Below, one piece after another: positions 43,218 to 51,966 of a stretch of DNA of 64,000 nucleotides. A program made the position numbers and the translations under genes. Location: assembly GCF_001202035.1 (NCBI RefSeq), contig NZ_LGHT01000026.1, positions 62,001 through 126,000 on the forward strand, given 5' to 3'. The stretch's first letter is position 1, and each line of letters opens with the position of its first letter. The notes under the pieces are model-generated. The model saw only the letters and a list, made by a program, of their open reading frames with translations, had not been told where the DNA came from and did not search any database. The DNA comes from Pseudorhodobacter wandonensis. Its GTDB lineage: Bacteria > Pseudomonadota > Alphaproteobacteria > Rhodobacterales > Rhodobacteraceae.

Positions 43218-44613
43218 TCTTGCCGGGATTCATACGGTTTTCGGGGTCAAGCGCCGCTTTGACCGACCGCATCACCGCCAGCGCCACCGGGTCTTTGCGC
43301 CGCGCCATCGACGCACGTTTTGACAATCCCACGCCATGCTCGGCCGAGAAACTGCCGTGCAGCGCCTGCACCTCATCCTCGACCGCCTCAACCACTGCAT
43401 CATAAAGGGCTGCGTCATCTCGGGTCGGGAACACGGTATAATGCACGTTCCCATCCCCCAAATGCGCGACGCAAATATCCTCGGCCCCCGCGTCAAGCGA
43501 TGGCAGGCGGGCCGCCATGCGCTGCAAGAATGTATCGACCTGATCGACCGGCACCGCAATGTCGGTATCAATCGCCGGTTTGCGGGCAAAGGTGATTTCG
43601 GCGGCCAGCTCGCGGCGTTCCCACATCGCACGGCGCTGCGCCTCATTCTGCGCGATTTCGGCCTCAAGCACGGTGCCCTCCTCCAGCATATCGGCCAGAA
43701 CCTGCGTCAACAGCGCCACCACCGGCACATCGCCCGCGTCATTCGGGGTGGCATCACGCGGGGCAACAGCGCCAACCTCGACCAGAATATTGACCTGTTG
43801 GCGCGGGGTGAACGGCTGGCGAATATCGGGGCGCGCCTCTGCCAACCTGCGCATATAGCTTTCAGGCATATATTCAAACGCTTCCACCGCGCCGCCAGTC
43901 TCGTTGCGCAAACGGTTCAGCAAAACCAACGCATCGGGCAGCGACCGCGCGGCCAGCGTCGCCGTGGCATAGGCGCGCGGCCGTGGCACCAGCTTCATCA
44001 CTGCCGCCGTAATAATGCCCAACGTGCCCTCGGCCCCGATGAACAGATTGCGCAGATCATAGCCCGAGTTGTCCTTATGCAGTTCCGACATCAGGTTCAG
44101 CACCTGCCCGTCAGCCAAAACCACCTCTAGCCCCAGACACAAAGCGCGGGTTGACCCATAGCGCAGCACGTTCGACCCACCCGCATTGGTGGAAAGCACC
44201 CCCCCGATCATGGCCGAACCTCGCGCGCCAAACCACAGCGGAAAGTACAACCCCTCGGCCTCGGCAGCGGCGTGCAAACTGTCAAGAATAACCCCCGCCT
44301 CAACCACAGCGATGCGGGCCTGCGGGCGGATTTCACGGATACGGTTCATCCGCTCGACCGAGATCATCAGCCCGCCCTGCGTCATCGCCCCACCCACCAG
44401 CCCGGTGCGGCCCGAAACCGGCACCACCGGCACCGCGTATTTGGCGGCAATACGCACACACGCTGCCACCTCAGCCGTGTTGGCAGGGCGCACAACCGCC
44501 ACCGGATCGGCGGTATAGCTGCCCGTCCAATCGCCCGTATGGCCCGCACGGTCTGCCCCCGTCAGCACATGCGCCGCGCCCAAAGCCTGTGTTAGTTCGG
44601 CGATCAAAGTCAT
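43198..44613 (-). CDS. FAD-binding oxidoreductase (D-2-hydroxyacid dehydrogenase, GlcD/D2HGDH-like)
   Basis: A 471-residue vanillyl-alcohol-oxidase-family flavoprotein. The PCMH-type FAD domain spans about 40-220 (VVPVSGRTGLVGGA, STNAGGSNVLRYG, LFIGAEGTLGIITA), and the FAD-oxidase C domain follows with DICVAHLGDGNVHYTVFP and EHGVGLSKR. These resemble D-2-hydroxyglutarate or D-lactate dehydrogenase and glycolate oxidase GlcD. Cytoplasmic, electrons likely pass to a quinone or ETF. Start ATG at 44613 has AGGGA upstream. Confidence 0.88.
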   Translation of the reverse strand: MTLIAELTQALGAAHVLTGADRAGHTGDWTGSYTADPVAVVRPANTAEVAACVRIAAKYAVPVVPVSGRTGLVGGAMTQGGLMISVERMNRIREIRPQARIAVVEAGVILDSLHAAAEAEGLYFPLWFGARGSAMIGGVLSTNAGGSNVLRYGSTRALCLGLEVVLADGQVLNLMSELHKDNSGYDLRNLFIGAEGTLGIITAAVMKLVPRPRAYATATLAARSLPDALVLLNRLRNETGGAVEAFEYMPESYMRRLAEARPDIRQPFTPRQQVNILVEVGAVAPRDATPNDAGDVPVVALLTQVLADMLEEGTVLEAEIAQNEAQRRAMWERRELAAEITFARKPAIDTDIAVPVDQVDTFLQRMAARLPSLDAGAEDICVAHLGDGNVHYTVFPTRDDAALYDAVVEAVEDEVQALHGSFSAEHGVGLSKRASMARRKDPVALAVMRSVKAALDPENRMNPGKIIPDLA

Positions 44614-44676
44614 ATAACGTCCCTGCGGTTTGCGTGGCCTTTTTGTTGCGCAACCCATCCGCAAGCGCAAGCGCGG

Positions 44677-45369
44677 TCAGCGTTTAATCTGCGCCAATAG
44701 CGCGATCACCTCTGGCCCCAACGCCTCGACTATCCGCGCCACGCCTTCACGGTTGGGGTGAATACCGTCTGCCTGCATAAAGGCAGGGTCAAGCCCGCCA
44801 TCAGCCGTCGCAATCGGCGCGAAATAAACCGGCGACAATAGCACCCCGAATTGCGCCGCCAGATCAGGGTAAATCGCGTCAAACTCGGCTTTGTAGTCAG
44901 GGCCATAGTTTCCAGGCGCAAGCAGCCGCACCAGCAAAACCGGCAAACCTTTGGCCTTGGCCACCTCCAGAATCTTCGTCAGATTGGCCCGCGCCTCGGC
45001 AGGGGGCAAACCGCGCAGCATGTCATTGCCACCAAGGTTCACGATCATCGCATCCGCACCTTCCGACAGCGACCATTCCAGCCGCGCCGCACCGCCCGCC
45101 GTGGTATCGCCCGACACCCCCGCATTGACGACAACGGCCTGCGCACCCTGCGCCGCCAGCCAGCCCGATAACCGCGGCACAAACCCGTCCTCGGGCGGCA
45201 AACCATAGCCCGCCGTCAAACTGTCACCCAGTGCCAATACTTTCGGCAAATCGGCCGCCATTGCGCCGCCCGCGACGGAAAAGCCTAAAATCATCGTATA
45301 AACAATGTTGCGAACAGCGCGCGCCGCCCCATATGGAAGGGTAAGGCAGGACCGAAGGGCAGATTTCAT
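44677..45369 (-). CDS. tesA: Arylesterase / lysophospholipase L1-like SGNH hydrolase
   Basis: A 230-residue exported SGNH hydrolase. Block I is ALGDSLTAGYGLP, block III VNLGGNDML, and block V DGIHPN carry the catalytic Ser, Asn and Asp-His. A signal peptide ends near GGAMA-AD. With the start at 45369 it has a long basic n-region; an ATG at 45294 would leave only 13 hydrophobic residues, so I prefer the longer form. It is divergent from, and its start codon overlaps, the ABC ATPase gene, like Escherichia coli tesA-ybbA-ybbP. TesA has thioesterase and lysophospholipase activity. Confidence 0.85.
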   Translation of the reverse strand: MKSALRSCLTLPYGAARAVRNIVYTMILGFSVAGGAMAADLPKVLALGDSLTAGYGLPPEDGFVPRLSGWLAAQGAQAVVVNAGVSGDTTAGGAARLEWSLSEGADAMIVNLGGNDMLRGLPPAEARANLTKILEVAKAKGLPVLLVRLLAPGNYGPDYKAEFDAIYPDLAAQFGVLLSPVYFAPIATADGGLDPAFMQADGIHPNREGVARIVEALGPEVIALLAQIKR

Positions 45370-46060
45370 GACGACACCCATTCTGGCGCTAAACAACATA
45401 GCGCTGACGCTTGCGGGCAATGCAGGCCCGGTTTCCATTTTGCGCGGCATTACGCTGAACGTCCAGCGCGGCGAAAGTTTGGGGCTGATCGGGCCTTCGG
45501 GGTCGGGCAAATCGTCTCTCCTTATGGTCATGGGCGGGCTGGAACGCGCCACATCCGGCGCGATCAACGCCTTGGGGCATGATCTGACCGCTATGGATGA
45601 AGACAAGCTCGCGCGCTTTCGTAGAGATCATATGGGGGTGGTGTTCCAATCTTTCCACCTTATTCCGACAATGACCGCGCTGGAAAACGTGGCCCTGCCG
45701 CTGGAACTGGGCGGGGTGCAAGACGCCTTTGGCCGTGCCGCCGCCGAATTGAACGCCGTCGGTCTGGGCAGCCGCATGGATCATTACCCCAGCCAGATGT
45801 CGGGGGGCGAGCAACAGCGCGTCGCCCTTGCCCGCGCCGCCGCCCCTCGCCCCGCGATCTTGCTGGCCGATGAGCCCACCGGCAATCTTGATGGCAAAAA
45901 CGGCGCGGCCATTATGGACCTGCTGTTTGGCCTGCGCGACCGGCATGACGCCACCCTGATCATGGTCACCCACGCCCCCGAACTGGCCGAGCGTTGCTCG
46001 CGCATCATCCGGCTTAAGGACGGAATGATCGACACCGACGCGGTCGAGGACGCAGCATGA
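45368..46060 (+). CDS. ybbA: ABC transporter ATP-binding protein (YbbA/LolD-like)
   Basis: A 230-residue ATPase with Walker A GPSGSGKSS, signature MSGGEQQRVALARA, Walker B ILLADEPTG and the H-loop MVTHAPEL. Sequence resembles the MacB/LolD/YbbA type that works with FtsX-fold permeases. The stop overlaps the permease start (ATGA), so the two are one unit. Neighbourhood with a tesA-type gene supports YbbA; substrate is thought to be a lipid, unproven. Confidence 0.88.
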   Translation: MTTPILALNNIALTLAGNAGPVSILRGITLNVQRGESLGLIGPSGSGKSSLLMVMGGLERATSGAINALGHDLTAMDEDKLARFRRDHMGVVFQSFHLIPTMTALENVALPLELGGVQDAFGRAAAELNAVGLGSRMDHYPSQMSGGEQQRVALARAAAPRPAILLADEPTGNLDGKNGAAIMDLLFGLRDRHDATLIMVTHAPELAERCSRIIRLKDGMIDTDAVEDAA

Positions 46061-48576
46061 GCCTGATGTTGGCGGCCAAACTGGCACGGCGCGAATTGCG
46101 CGGTGGCTTGCAGGGGTTTCGGGTGTTTCTGGCCTGTCTGGCGCTGGGTGTCGCCGCGATTGCCGCCGTCGGCATGGTGCGTTCCGCGATTGAGGGCGGC
46201 TTGGCGACACAAGGCGCTGCCCTTTTGGGCGGTGATGCGCAGATGGAATTCACCTATCGCACCGCCACCGATGAAGAGCGCGCCTTTATGGACGCCATGT
46301 CCATGGCGACCTCCGAGGTGATTGATTTCCGCTCGATGGCTGTGGTCGGCGAAGACCGCGCCCTGACACAAGTAAAAGCCGTAGACAGCGCCTATCCTTT
46401 GGTTGGCGCGGTCGAACTCGATCCCGCAATTCCGCTGGCGCAGGCCTTGGCCGTAGAAAATGATCTGCCCGGTGCGGTGATGGACCGTGTTTTGGTTGAT
46501 CGCTTGGGCCTTGCCCTTGGCGACCCGTTCAAAATGGGCACGCAAAGCTTTCGCCTGTCGGCAGTGCTGGTCAAGGAACCCGACAGTGCGACCGGCGGCT
46601 TTGGCCTTGGCCCGCGCACGATTGTGCTAACCAGCGCCTTGGCAAACTCGGGGCTCATCAGCGCGGGCAGCCTGTTTGAATCGCAATACCGGCTTCTCCT
46701 GCCCCCCGAAACCGATCTTGATGCAGCCAAAGCCAGCGCCGAAGACGCGTTCCGTGACAAAGGCTTGCGTTGGTCCGATAGCCGCCGCGCAACCCCCGGC
46801 GTGGCGCGTTTTGTCGAACGCATCGGGTCTTTTCTTGTGCTGGTGGGGCTTGCTGGTCTGGCGGTCGGCGGTGTCGGCGTTTCAGCCGCAGTACGCGCCT
46901 ATCTCGACGGCAAAATCGCAACAATTGCCACGCTGAAAACCCTCGGCGCCAGCGGGCGGATGATTTTTCAAACCTATCTGATGCAAATCGGGGCGCTGAC
47001 GGTTCTGGGCGTGACACTGGGCCTGATCTTGGGCGCAGGCGTGCCGCTGGCGCTGTCGCCGCTGATCAAGGCGTCATTGCCGTTTCCGGTGGATTTCGCC
47101 CTCTATCCCGCACCACTGGCCGAGGCCGCGTTTTACGGCAGTGTCACCGCTTTGCTGTTCACGCTTTGGCCGCTGGCGCGGGTGCAAAATGTGCGGGCGG
47201 CTGTGCTGTACCGTGGTGGCGACGGACGTGTGGCTTGGCCAAACTGGGTGCATTGGCTGGCGCTGGTGGCGCTGGTTGCCTTGCTGATCGGCGGCGCGGC
47301 CTGGCTGTCGGGCCTTGCGTTTCTGGCGCTGTGGGCGGCGGCTGGTGTCGTGGCGGCGCTGGGTATCTTATGGGCCACTGCTTACGGATTACGCCTTGCC
47401 GCGCGGGCCTTGGCGCGGTCGGGGCTGGCGCGGGGCCATGTCGGTCTGCGCGCGGCACTGGCCGCCATCGGCGGGCCGCGGGATGAGGCGGCCTCGGTCA
47501 TCCTCTCGCTTGGTCTCGGGCTTACAGTGCTGGCCTCGGTCGGGCAAATTGATGCGAACCTGCGGGCCGCGATCAGCCGCGATCTGCCAAGCGTTGCCCC
47601 CAGCTATTTCTTTGTCGATATCCAGAATGACCAGATCGACGGTTTTCTAACCCGCACCAAGGCCGACCCCGGCGTAACGCGCGTCGAATCTGCGGCCATG
47701 CTGCGCGGGGTAGTGACCAAGATCAACGGCGTCGACGCGCGTCAGGTCGCGGGCGAGCATTGGGTTGTGCGCGGCGACCGTGGCGTGACCTATGCCGCCA
47801 CCCTGCCCGAGGGCACCGAACTGACCGGCGGCACCTTCTGGCCCTCTGATTACACAGGCCCACCGCAACTGTCCTTTGCGCAGGAAGAGGCCGATGAGAT
47901 CGGGTTGAAACTGGGCGACACAGTCACCGTCAACATCCTTGGCCGCGATATCGAGGCCAAGATCACCAGCTTTCGCAAGGTTGACTTCTCAACCGGCGGA
48001 ATGGGTTTTGTGATGATGCTTAACCCTGCTGCGGTGGCGGGCGCGCCGCATACCTTCATCGCGACGGTCTATTCCGATGCTGCATCCGAGGCGCGGCTGC
48101 TGCGCGATGTGGCAGGGGCTTACCCCAACATCACGGCCGTGCGGGTGCGCGATGCGATCAACCGCGTGTCCGATGCCCTGTCGGCCATTGCCACGGCCAC
48201 GGCTTGGGCTGCGGGGGCCACTTTGCTGACCGGCTTTGTCGTCCTCATCGGGGCTGCAGCAGCGGGCGAGCGTCTGCGCATCTATGAGGCAGCGGTTCTG
48301 AAAACCCTTGGCGCCAGCCGTGCGCAGATCATGGGCAGTTTCGCGCTGCGGGCGGCGTTGACAGGGGCTGCAGCAGGCGTGGTGGCGATTCTTGCAGGCG
48401 GTCTGGCGGCTTGGGGTGTCATGCATTTCGTTATGGAAACCACCTTTATCTTTGAACCGCTGTCGGCGCTGGCCATTGTCATCGGCGGGGTCTTGGCAAC
48501 CTTGCTGGCAGGTCTGGCCTTTGTCTGGCGCCCCCTTGCGGCACGGCCCGCCCAAGTGTTGCGGGCGCAGGAATAG
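46057..48576 (+). CDS. ybbP: ABC transporter permease, FtsX-like (YbbP)
   Basis: An 839-residue inner-membrane permease with one N-terminal helix, a large periplasmic domain, and two FtsX-like three-helix blocks (about 265-390 and 700-830), each preceded by TLKTLGASGRM and AVLKTLGASRAQIM coupling-helix motifs. The length and duplication match E. coli YbbP. With YbbA it forms a transporter of the MacB/Lol class, possibly extracting lipids or long-chain molecules from the inner membrane; TesA may act on the same lipids. Confidence 0.87.
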   Translation: MSLMLAAKLARRELRGGLQGFRVFLACLALGVAAIAAVGMVRSAIEGGLATQGAALLGGDAQMEFTYRTATDEERAFMDAMSMATSEVIDFRSMAVVGEDRALTQVKAVDSAYPLVGAVELDPAIPLAQALAVENDLPGAVMDRVLVDRLGLALGDPFKMGTQSFRLSAVLVKEPDSATGGFGLGPRTIVLTSALANSGLISAGSLFESQYRLLLPPETDLDAAKASAEDAFRDKGLRWSDSRRATPGVARFVERIGSFLVLVGLAGLAVGGVGVSAAVRAYLDGKIATIATLKTLGASGRMIFQTYLMQIGALTVLGVTLGLILGAGVPLALSPLIKASLPFPVDFALYPAPLAEAAFYGSVTALLFTLWPLARVQNVRAAVLYRGGDGRVAWPNWVHWLALVALVALLIGGAAWLSGLAFLALWAAAGVVAALGILWATAYGLRLAARALARSGLARGHVGLRAALAAIGGPRDEAASVILSLGLGLTVLASVGQIDANLRAAISRDLPSVAPSYFFVDIQNDQIDGFLTRTKADPGVTRVESAAMLRGVVTKINGVDARQVAGEHWVVRGDRGVTYAATLPEGTELTGGTFWPSDYTGPPQLSFAQEEADEIGLKLGDTVTVNILGRDIEAKITSFRKVDFSTGGMGFVMMLNPAAVAGAPHTFIATVYSDAASEARLLRDVAGAYPNITAVRVRDAINRVSDALSAIATATAWAAGATLLTGFVVLIGAAAAGERLRIYEAAVLKTLGASRAQIMGSFALRAALTGAAAGVVAILAGGLAAWGVMHFVMETTFIFEPLSALAIVIGGVLATLLAGLAFVWRPLAARPAQVLRAQE

Positions 48577-48643
48577 GCGTTTTGGGGGTGCCGCAACGCG
48601 CCCCCTTAGGCTATGACAGGCGGGAATGAACCGGAGTTTCCCC

Positions 48644-49798
48644 ATGGACATGCGTGCCATACTTGACCGTCTGATCGGTTTTGAAACCGTCAGCCATATG
48701 ACCAACCTGCCCTTGCTGCGCTTTGTCGAGGGGCTGCTGGCCGAAGCAGGCATTCCCAGCACGCTGATTTTTGACGAGACCGGCGAAAAGGCCAATCTCT
48801 GGGCGCGTGTCGGCCCTGCCGATGTGCCGGGGGTGATCTTGTCAGGCCATGTCGATGTGGTGCCGGTCGAAGGCCAGGCCTGGACGCGACCGGCCTTTGA
48901 GGTGACGCAAGAGGGCAGCCGCCTCTATGGCCGCGGCACCACCGATATGAAAGGCTTTGACGCCTGCGCCATTGCCTGCATGTTAGAGGCAGCCAAACGC
49001 GACCTGAAAGTGCCGCTGATTTTGGCGCTGTCCCATGACGAAGAAATCGGCTGCCGCGGCGTGGGGTCGATGATCGACGCGATGGCCGAGTGGTCTGTGC
49101 CGCCGCGCCTGTGCATCGTGGGCGAACCCACTAGCATGGAGGCCGCGATCGGCCACAAAGGCAAAGTGGCGCTGCGCGTGACCTGTCAGGGCCGCGCGGG
49201 CCATTCGTCGCTGGCGCCCCAGGCGCTGAATGCAATCCATATGGCGATGGATTTTGGCATGGGCGTGCGGGCCTTGCAGGCCGAGGTGGCGGCGACAGGC
49301 CCGTCTGATGCCGATTATGACGTGCCCTATACCACGCTGCATATGGGCAAGATCACCGGCGGCGTGCAGGTGAATGTGGTGGCGCATCAATGTGTGATCG
49401 ACATGGAAATCCGCTCTTTGGCGCAAGATGACCCACAAGCGCTGATCGCGCGGGTCGAGGCCGTGGCCGAGGCGGTTGTGGCCCCCCTGCGCAATGACTT
49501 CCCCGAAGCCGCCATCACCGTTGAGCGGCTGTGGGATTATCCGGGATTGGGAACCGAGGCCGACGCGGATGTTGTCAGCTTTGTCAAAGGCCTGACCGGT
49601 GGCAATACGCACCTGAAAGTGGCCTATGGCACCGAAGGCGGGATGTTTGCCCAACGGCTGGGCCTGCCCACCGTGATCTGCGGGCCGGGTGCAATGGCGC
49701 AGGGCCATATGCCGGATGAATATGTCGAACTGGCGCAATTGCAGCGCTGCGAGGCGATGATGGCCGCATTGCTGGCGCGGTGCGAGGCCGGGTTCTAG
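48644..49798 (+). CDS. argE: Acetylornithine deacetylase (ArgE), M20 peptidase family
   Basis: Hydrolyses N-acetylornithine in arginine synthesis; cytoplasmic di-zinc enzyme. The 384 residues carry the metal sites GHVDVVP (His, Asp), DEEIGCRG (Glu pair), and the His near GHMPDEYVE; GRAGHSSLAP is the dimerisation-domain motif. The ATG at 48644 has GGAG eight bases upstream; an earlier ATG at 48626 is less good. The alternative is another M20 deacylase such as succinyl-diaminopimelate desuccinylase, but the overall pattern fits ArgE. Confidence 0.88.
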   Translation: MDMRAILDRLIGFETVSHMTNLPLLRFVEGLLAEAGIPSTLIFDETGEKANLWARVGPADVPGVILSGHVDVVPVEGQAWTRPAFEVTQEGSRLYGRGTTDMKGFDACAIACMLEAAKRDLKVPLILALSHDEEIGCRGVGSMIDAMAEWSVPPRLCIVGEPTSMEAAIGHKGKVALRVTCQGRAGHSSLAPQALNAIHMAMDFGMGVRALQAEVAATGPSDADYDVPYTTLHMGKITGGVQVNVVAHQCVIDMEIRSLAQDDPQALIARVEAVAEAVVAPLRNDFPEAAITVERLWDYPGLGTEADADVVSFVKGLTGGNTHLKVAYGTEGGMFAQRLGLPTVICGPGAMAQGHMPDEYVELAQLQRCEAMMAALLARCEAGF

Positions 49799-49826
49799 GC
49801 CTGTTAGGTTGGCCCCCTTGGCCAAA

Positions 49827-49856
49827 GGGCAGCAGGTATTTGGACCAAGATGAAAT
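49827..49856 (+). repeat. CAAATACC-type post-gene repeat, copy 2
   Basis: GGGCAGCAGGTATTTGG then ACCAAGATGAAAT, 28 bases after the argE stop in sense direction. It matches the hemE-flanking copy (40357-40388) in about 26 of 30 positions with a two-base length difference. Confidence 0.75.
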
Positions 49857-49925
49857 CAGACGGCGTGCGGGGAGCCATAGATCGCGGCTTTTCCTGCGGC
49901 AGCCTATCGCGTAAGAAGGGCCGAC

Positions 49926-51017
49926 ATGGCAATAACTCTCACCTCTCTTGCGCAACTGGCCCAGCTTGGGTTTGACGACATCATCGATGTGCGCAGCCCT
50001 GCCGAATTTGCCGAAGATCATATCCCCGGTGCTATCAACCTGGCCGTTCTGGATGATGCCGAGCGCGCCGAGGTGGGCACGATTTACAAGCAAGACAGCC
50101 CGTTTCGCGCCCGCAAGATCGGCGCGGCCTTGGTGGCCGCCAATGCTGCCGCGCATCTGCAAGGGCCGCTGGCCGACAAACCGGGGGGCTGGCAGCCGCT
50201 GGTCTATTGCTGGCGCGGGGGGCAGCGATCGGGGTCTTTTGCGTCCATCCTCAGCCAGATCGGCTGGCGGGTAGAGCTGGTTTCGGGGGGCTATAAGGCC
50301 TATCGCAGCCTGGTGGTGCAGGCGCTTTATGACCAGCCGTTCCCCTGCCCTGTGATCTTGCTGGATGGCAATACCGGATCGGCCAAAACCGCCCTGCTGC
50401 ACCGTTTGGCGGCGCGCGGCATACAAGTACTTGATCTGGAAGGGCTGGCGCATCATCGCGGCAGCCTGTTTGGCGCGATGGCAGGTGGGCAACCCAGCCA
50501 AAAGGCATTTGAATCGGCGCTGGCCGCGGCGATTGACAGCCTTGACCCCACGCGCCCTGTGGTGATTGAGGCCGAGAGCTCCAAAGTTGGCAACTGCCGC
50601 CTGCCGCCGATGCTTTGGAAGGCGATGATCGCCGCCGAGCGGTTCGAAGTGGTGGCCCCCGTGGCGGCCCGCGCCCGCTATCTGGTCACCGCCTATGCCG
50701 ATCTGGTCGCCGATACCACGCGGCTAACTGGCGTAATTGGCAGATTGCGCAATGCCCATTCGGCGGAACAAATAGACCTCTGGCAAACGCAAGCTGCAAC
50801 CGGCGCGTTTGAACCGCTCGCCGCAAGCCTGATGGCCGCGCATTATGACCCCCGCTATTCCCGCCACCGTGCAAGGGTGGAACGGGGGCTGGAACAGGGG
50901 CTGGAACACGGGCTGGAAACCTTTTCGGTGGATGATTTGGGCGATGCCGCGCTGAACGCGTTGGCAGATTGCATGGCGCAACACGTCGCGGCAAAAGGTC
51001 CAGACCCGCGACAATAG
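49926..51017 (+). CDS. mnmH: tRNA 2-selenouridine synthase (MnmH/SelU)
   Basis: Converts 2-thiouridine-34 of certain tRNAs to 2-selenouridine through a geranylated intermediate. The 363 residues have a rhodanese domain (about 10-135) with active Cys in VYCWRGGQRS and a P-loop domain with GNTGSAKTALL near residue 150. The second glycine of the usual GSGKT is Ala (GSAKT). Near the C-terminus, RGLEQGLEHGLE reflects a slipped 12-base repeat. Selenophosphate synthetase is not in the window, so selenium use cannot be confirmed. Confidence 0.93.
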   Translation: MAITLTSLAQLAQLGFDDIIDVRSPAEFAEDHIPGAINLAVLDDAERAEVGTIYKQDSPFRARKIGAALVAANAAAHLQGPLADKPGGWQPLVYCWRGGQRSGSFASILSQIGWRVELVSGGYKAYRSLVVQALYDQPFPCPVILLDGNTGSAKTALLHRLAARGIQVLDLEGLAHHRGSLFGAMAGGQPSQKAFESALAAAIDSLDPTRPVVIEAESSKVGNCRLPPMLWKAMIAAERFEVVAPVAARARYLVTAYADLVADTTRLTGVIGRLRNAHSAEQIDLWQTQAATGAFEPLAASLMAAHYDPRYSRHRARVERGLEQGLEHGLETFSVDDLGDAALNALADCMAQHVAAKGPDPRQ

Positions 51018-51075
51018 TTAGCCAAATGGAAATGTTTTTATTGCCACCCGCCACGACAGGTGATAACTTAGCCCT

Positions 51076-51399
51076 ATGGATAACCATCTACACAGCAGCT
51101 TTCACGCCCTGGGCGACCCAACCCGCCTTGCGGTCATCGAACAACTTATGCACGGCCCCGCCACGGTAAGCGCCCTGGCAGAACCACATGCCATGGCGCT
51201 GCCCTCATTCACCAAACATTTGGGCGTGTTAGAGCGTGCCGGGCTGATCCGAAGCGCGAAAAAAGGCCGCGTGCGCACCTGTTTTATCCATCCGCCGGCC
51301 ATCCACGCCATCGACGACTGGCTAACCAATCGACGTGCAATGTGGGAAGGGCGGCTTGATCGGCTTGCCTCCCACCTCGCCTCCTCTCGAAAGGACTAG
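51076..51399 (+). CDS. ArsR-family transcriptional regulator
   Basis: A 107-residue winged-helix repressor (HALGDPTRLAVIEQLMHGPATVSALAEPHAMALPSFTKHLGVLERAGLI pattern, shortened here by region only). There is no ELCVC metal motif, so it is not an arsenic sensor. Its gene lies 4 bases before the SRPBCC gene, the common ArsR-SRPBCC pairing where the regulator controls the ligand-binding partner. Ribosome site is weak. Confidence 0.87.
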   Translation: MDNHLHSSFHALGDPTRLAVIEQLMHGPATVSALAEPHAMALPSFTKHLGVLERAGLIRSAKKGRVRTCFIHPPAIHAIDDWLTNRRAMWEGRLDRLASHLASSRKD

Positions 51400-51402
51400 A
51401 CC

Positions 51403-51858
51403 ATGGATATGCATCACGAAACCCTTGTTTTTGAGCGCAATTTCAACGTTCCGCCCGCGCGCCTGTTTCAATCCTATACAGACCCAAGAGAGCGCGAAAT
51501 CTGGTCGGCGTCCTCGCCTGAAACGGTGATCATCATCGATCAAACCGACGTACGAACCGGTGGTCAGGAACTGGGGCGCTGCGGCAGCGCAAAGGACCTA
51601 AGCTGGACGGTGAAAGTGGCTTACCACCTTGTAAATCAAGACGAATTGATCACCTTTACCGAGGAGCTGTGGGAAGGCGATGCGATCCTGACGATTGCCC
51701 TTATCACCTTTGAGATTGAGCAACACGGCAAGGCCGGGTCGCGGCTAAAGCTGACCGATCAGATCACGTCTTTCGTCGGTAAAGGCGGGGTTGCAGGGCA
51801 TCTTGAAGGCTACACCCTTGCGCTCGACAATCTTGTGGCGCGGCTGAACCTATCATAG
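51403..51858 (+). CDS. SRPBCC (AHSA1/START-like) domain protein
   Basis: A 151-residue SRPBCC-fold protein with the typical FNVPPARLFQSYTDP start and a C-terminal helix (GGVAGHLEGYTLALDNLVARL). These bind small hydrophobic ligands in a deep cavity. It is co-transcribed with the ArsR-family gene, three bases downstream, and probably works under its control. Ribosome site AAAGGA upstream supports the ATG at 51403. Confidence 0.87.
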   Translation: MDMHHETLVFERNFNVPPARLFQSYTDPREREIWSASSPETVIIIDQTDVRTGGQELGRCGSAKDLSWTVKVAYHLVNQDELITFTEELWEGDAILTIALITFEIEQHGKAGSRLKLTDQITSFVGKGGVAGHLEGYTLALDNLVARLNLS

Positions 51859-51966
51859 GGCAACCAGTGTTTGATCTGCAAACCGGCGCTTACAAAACAA
51901 ACGCGCGCTGCAAAGCTACAGCGCGCGATTATCGCATCTGATATCACAACCTTGCAGGGCAGACCG

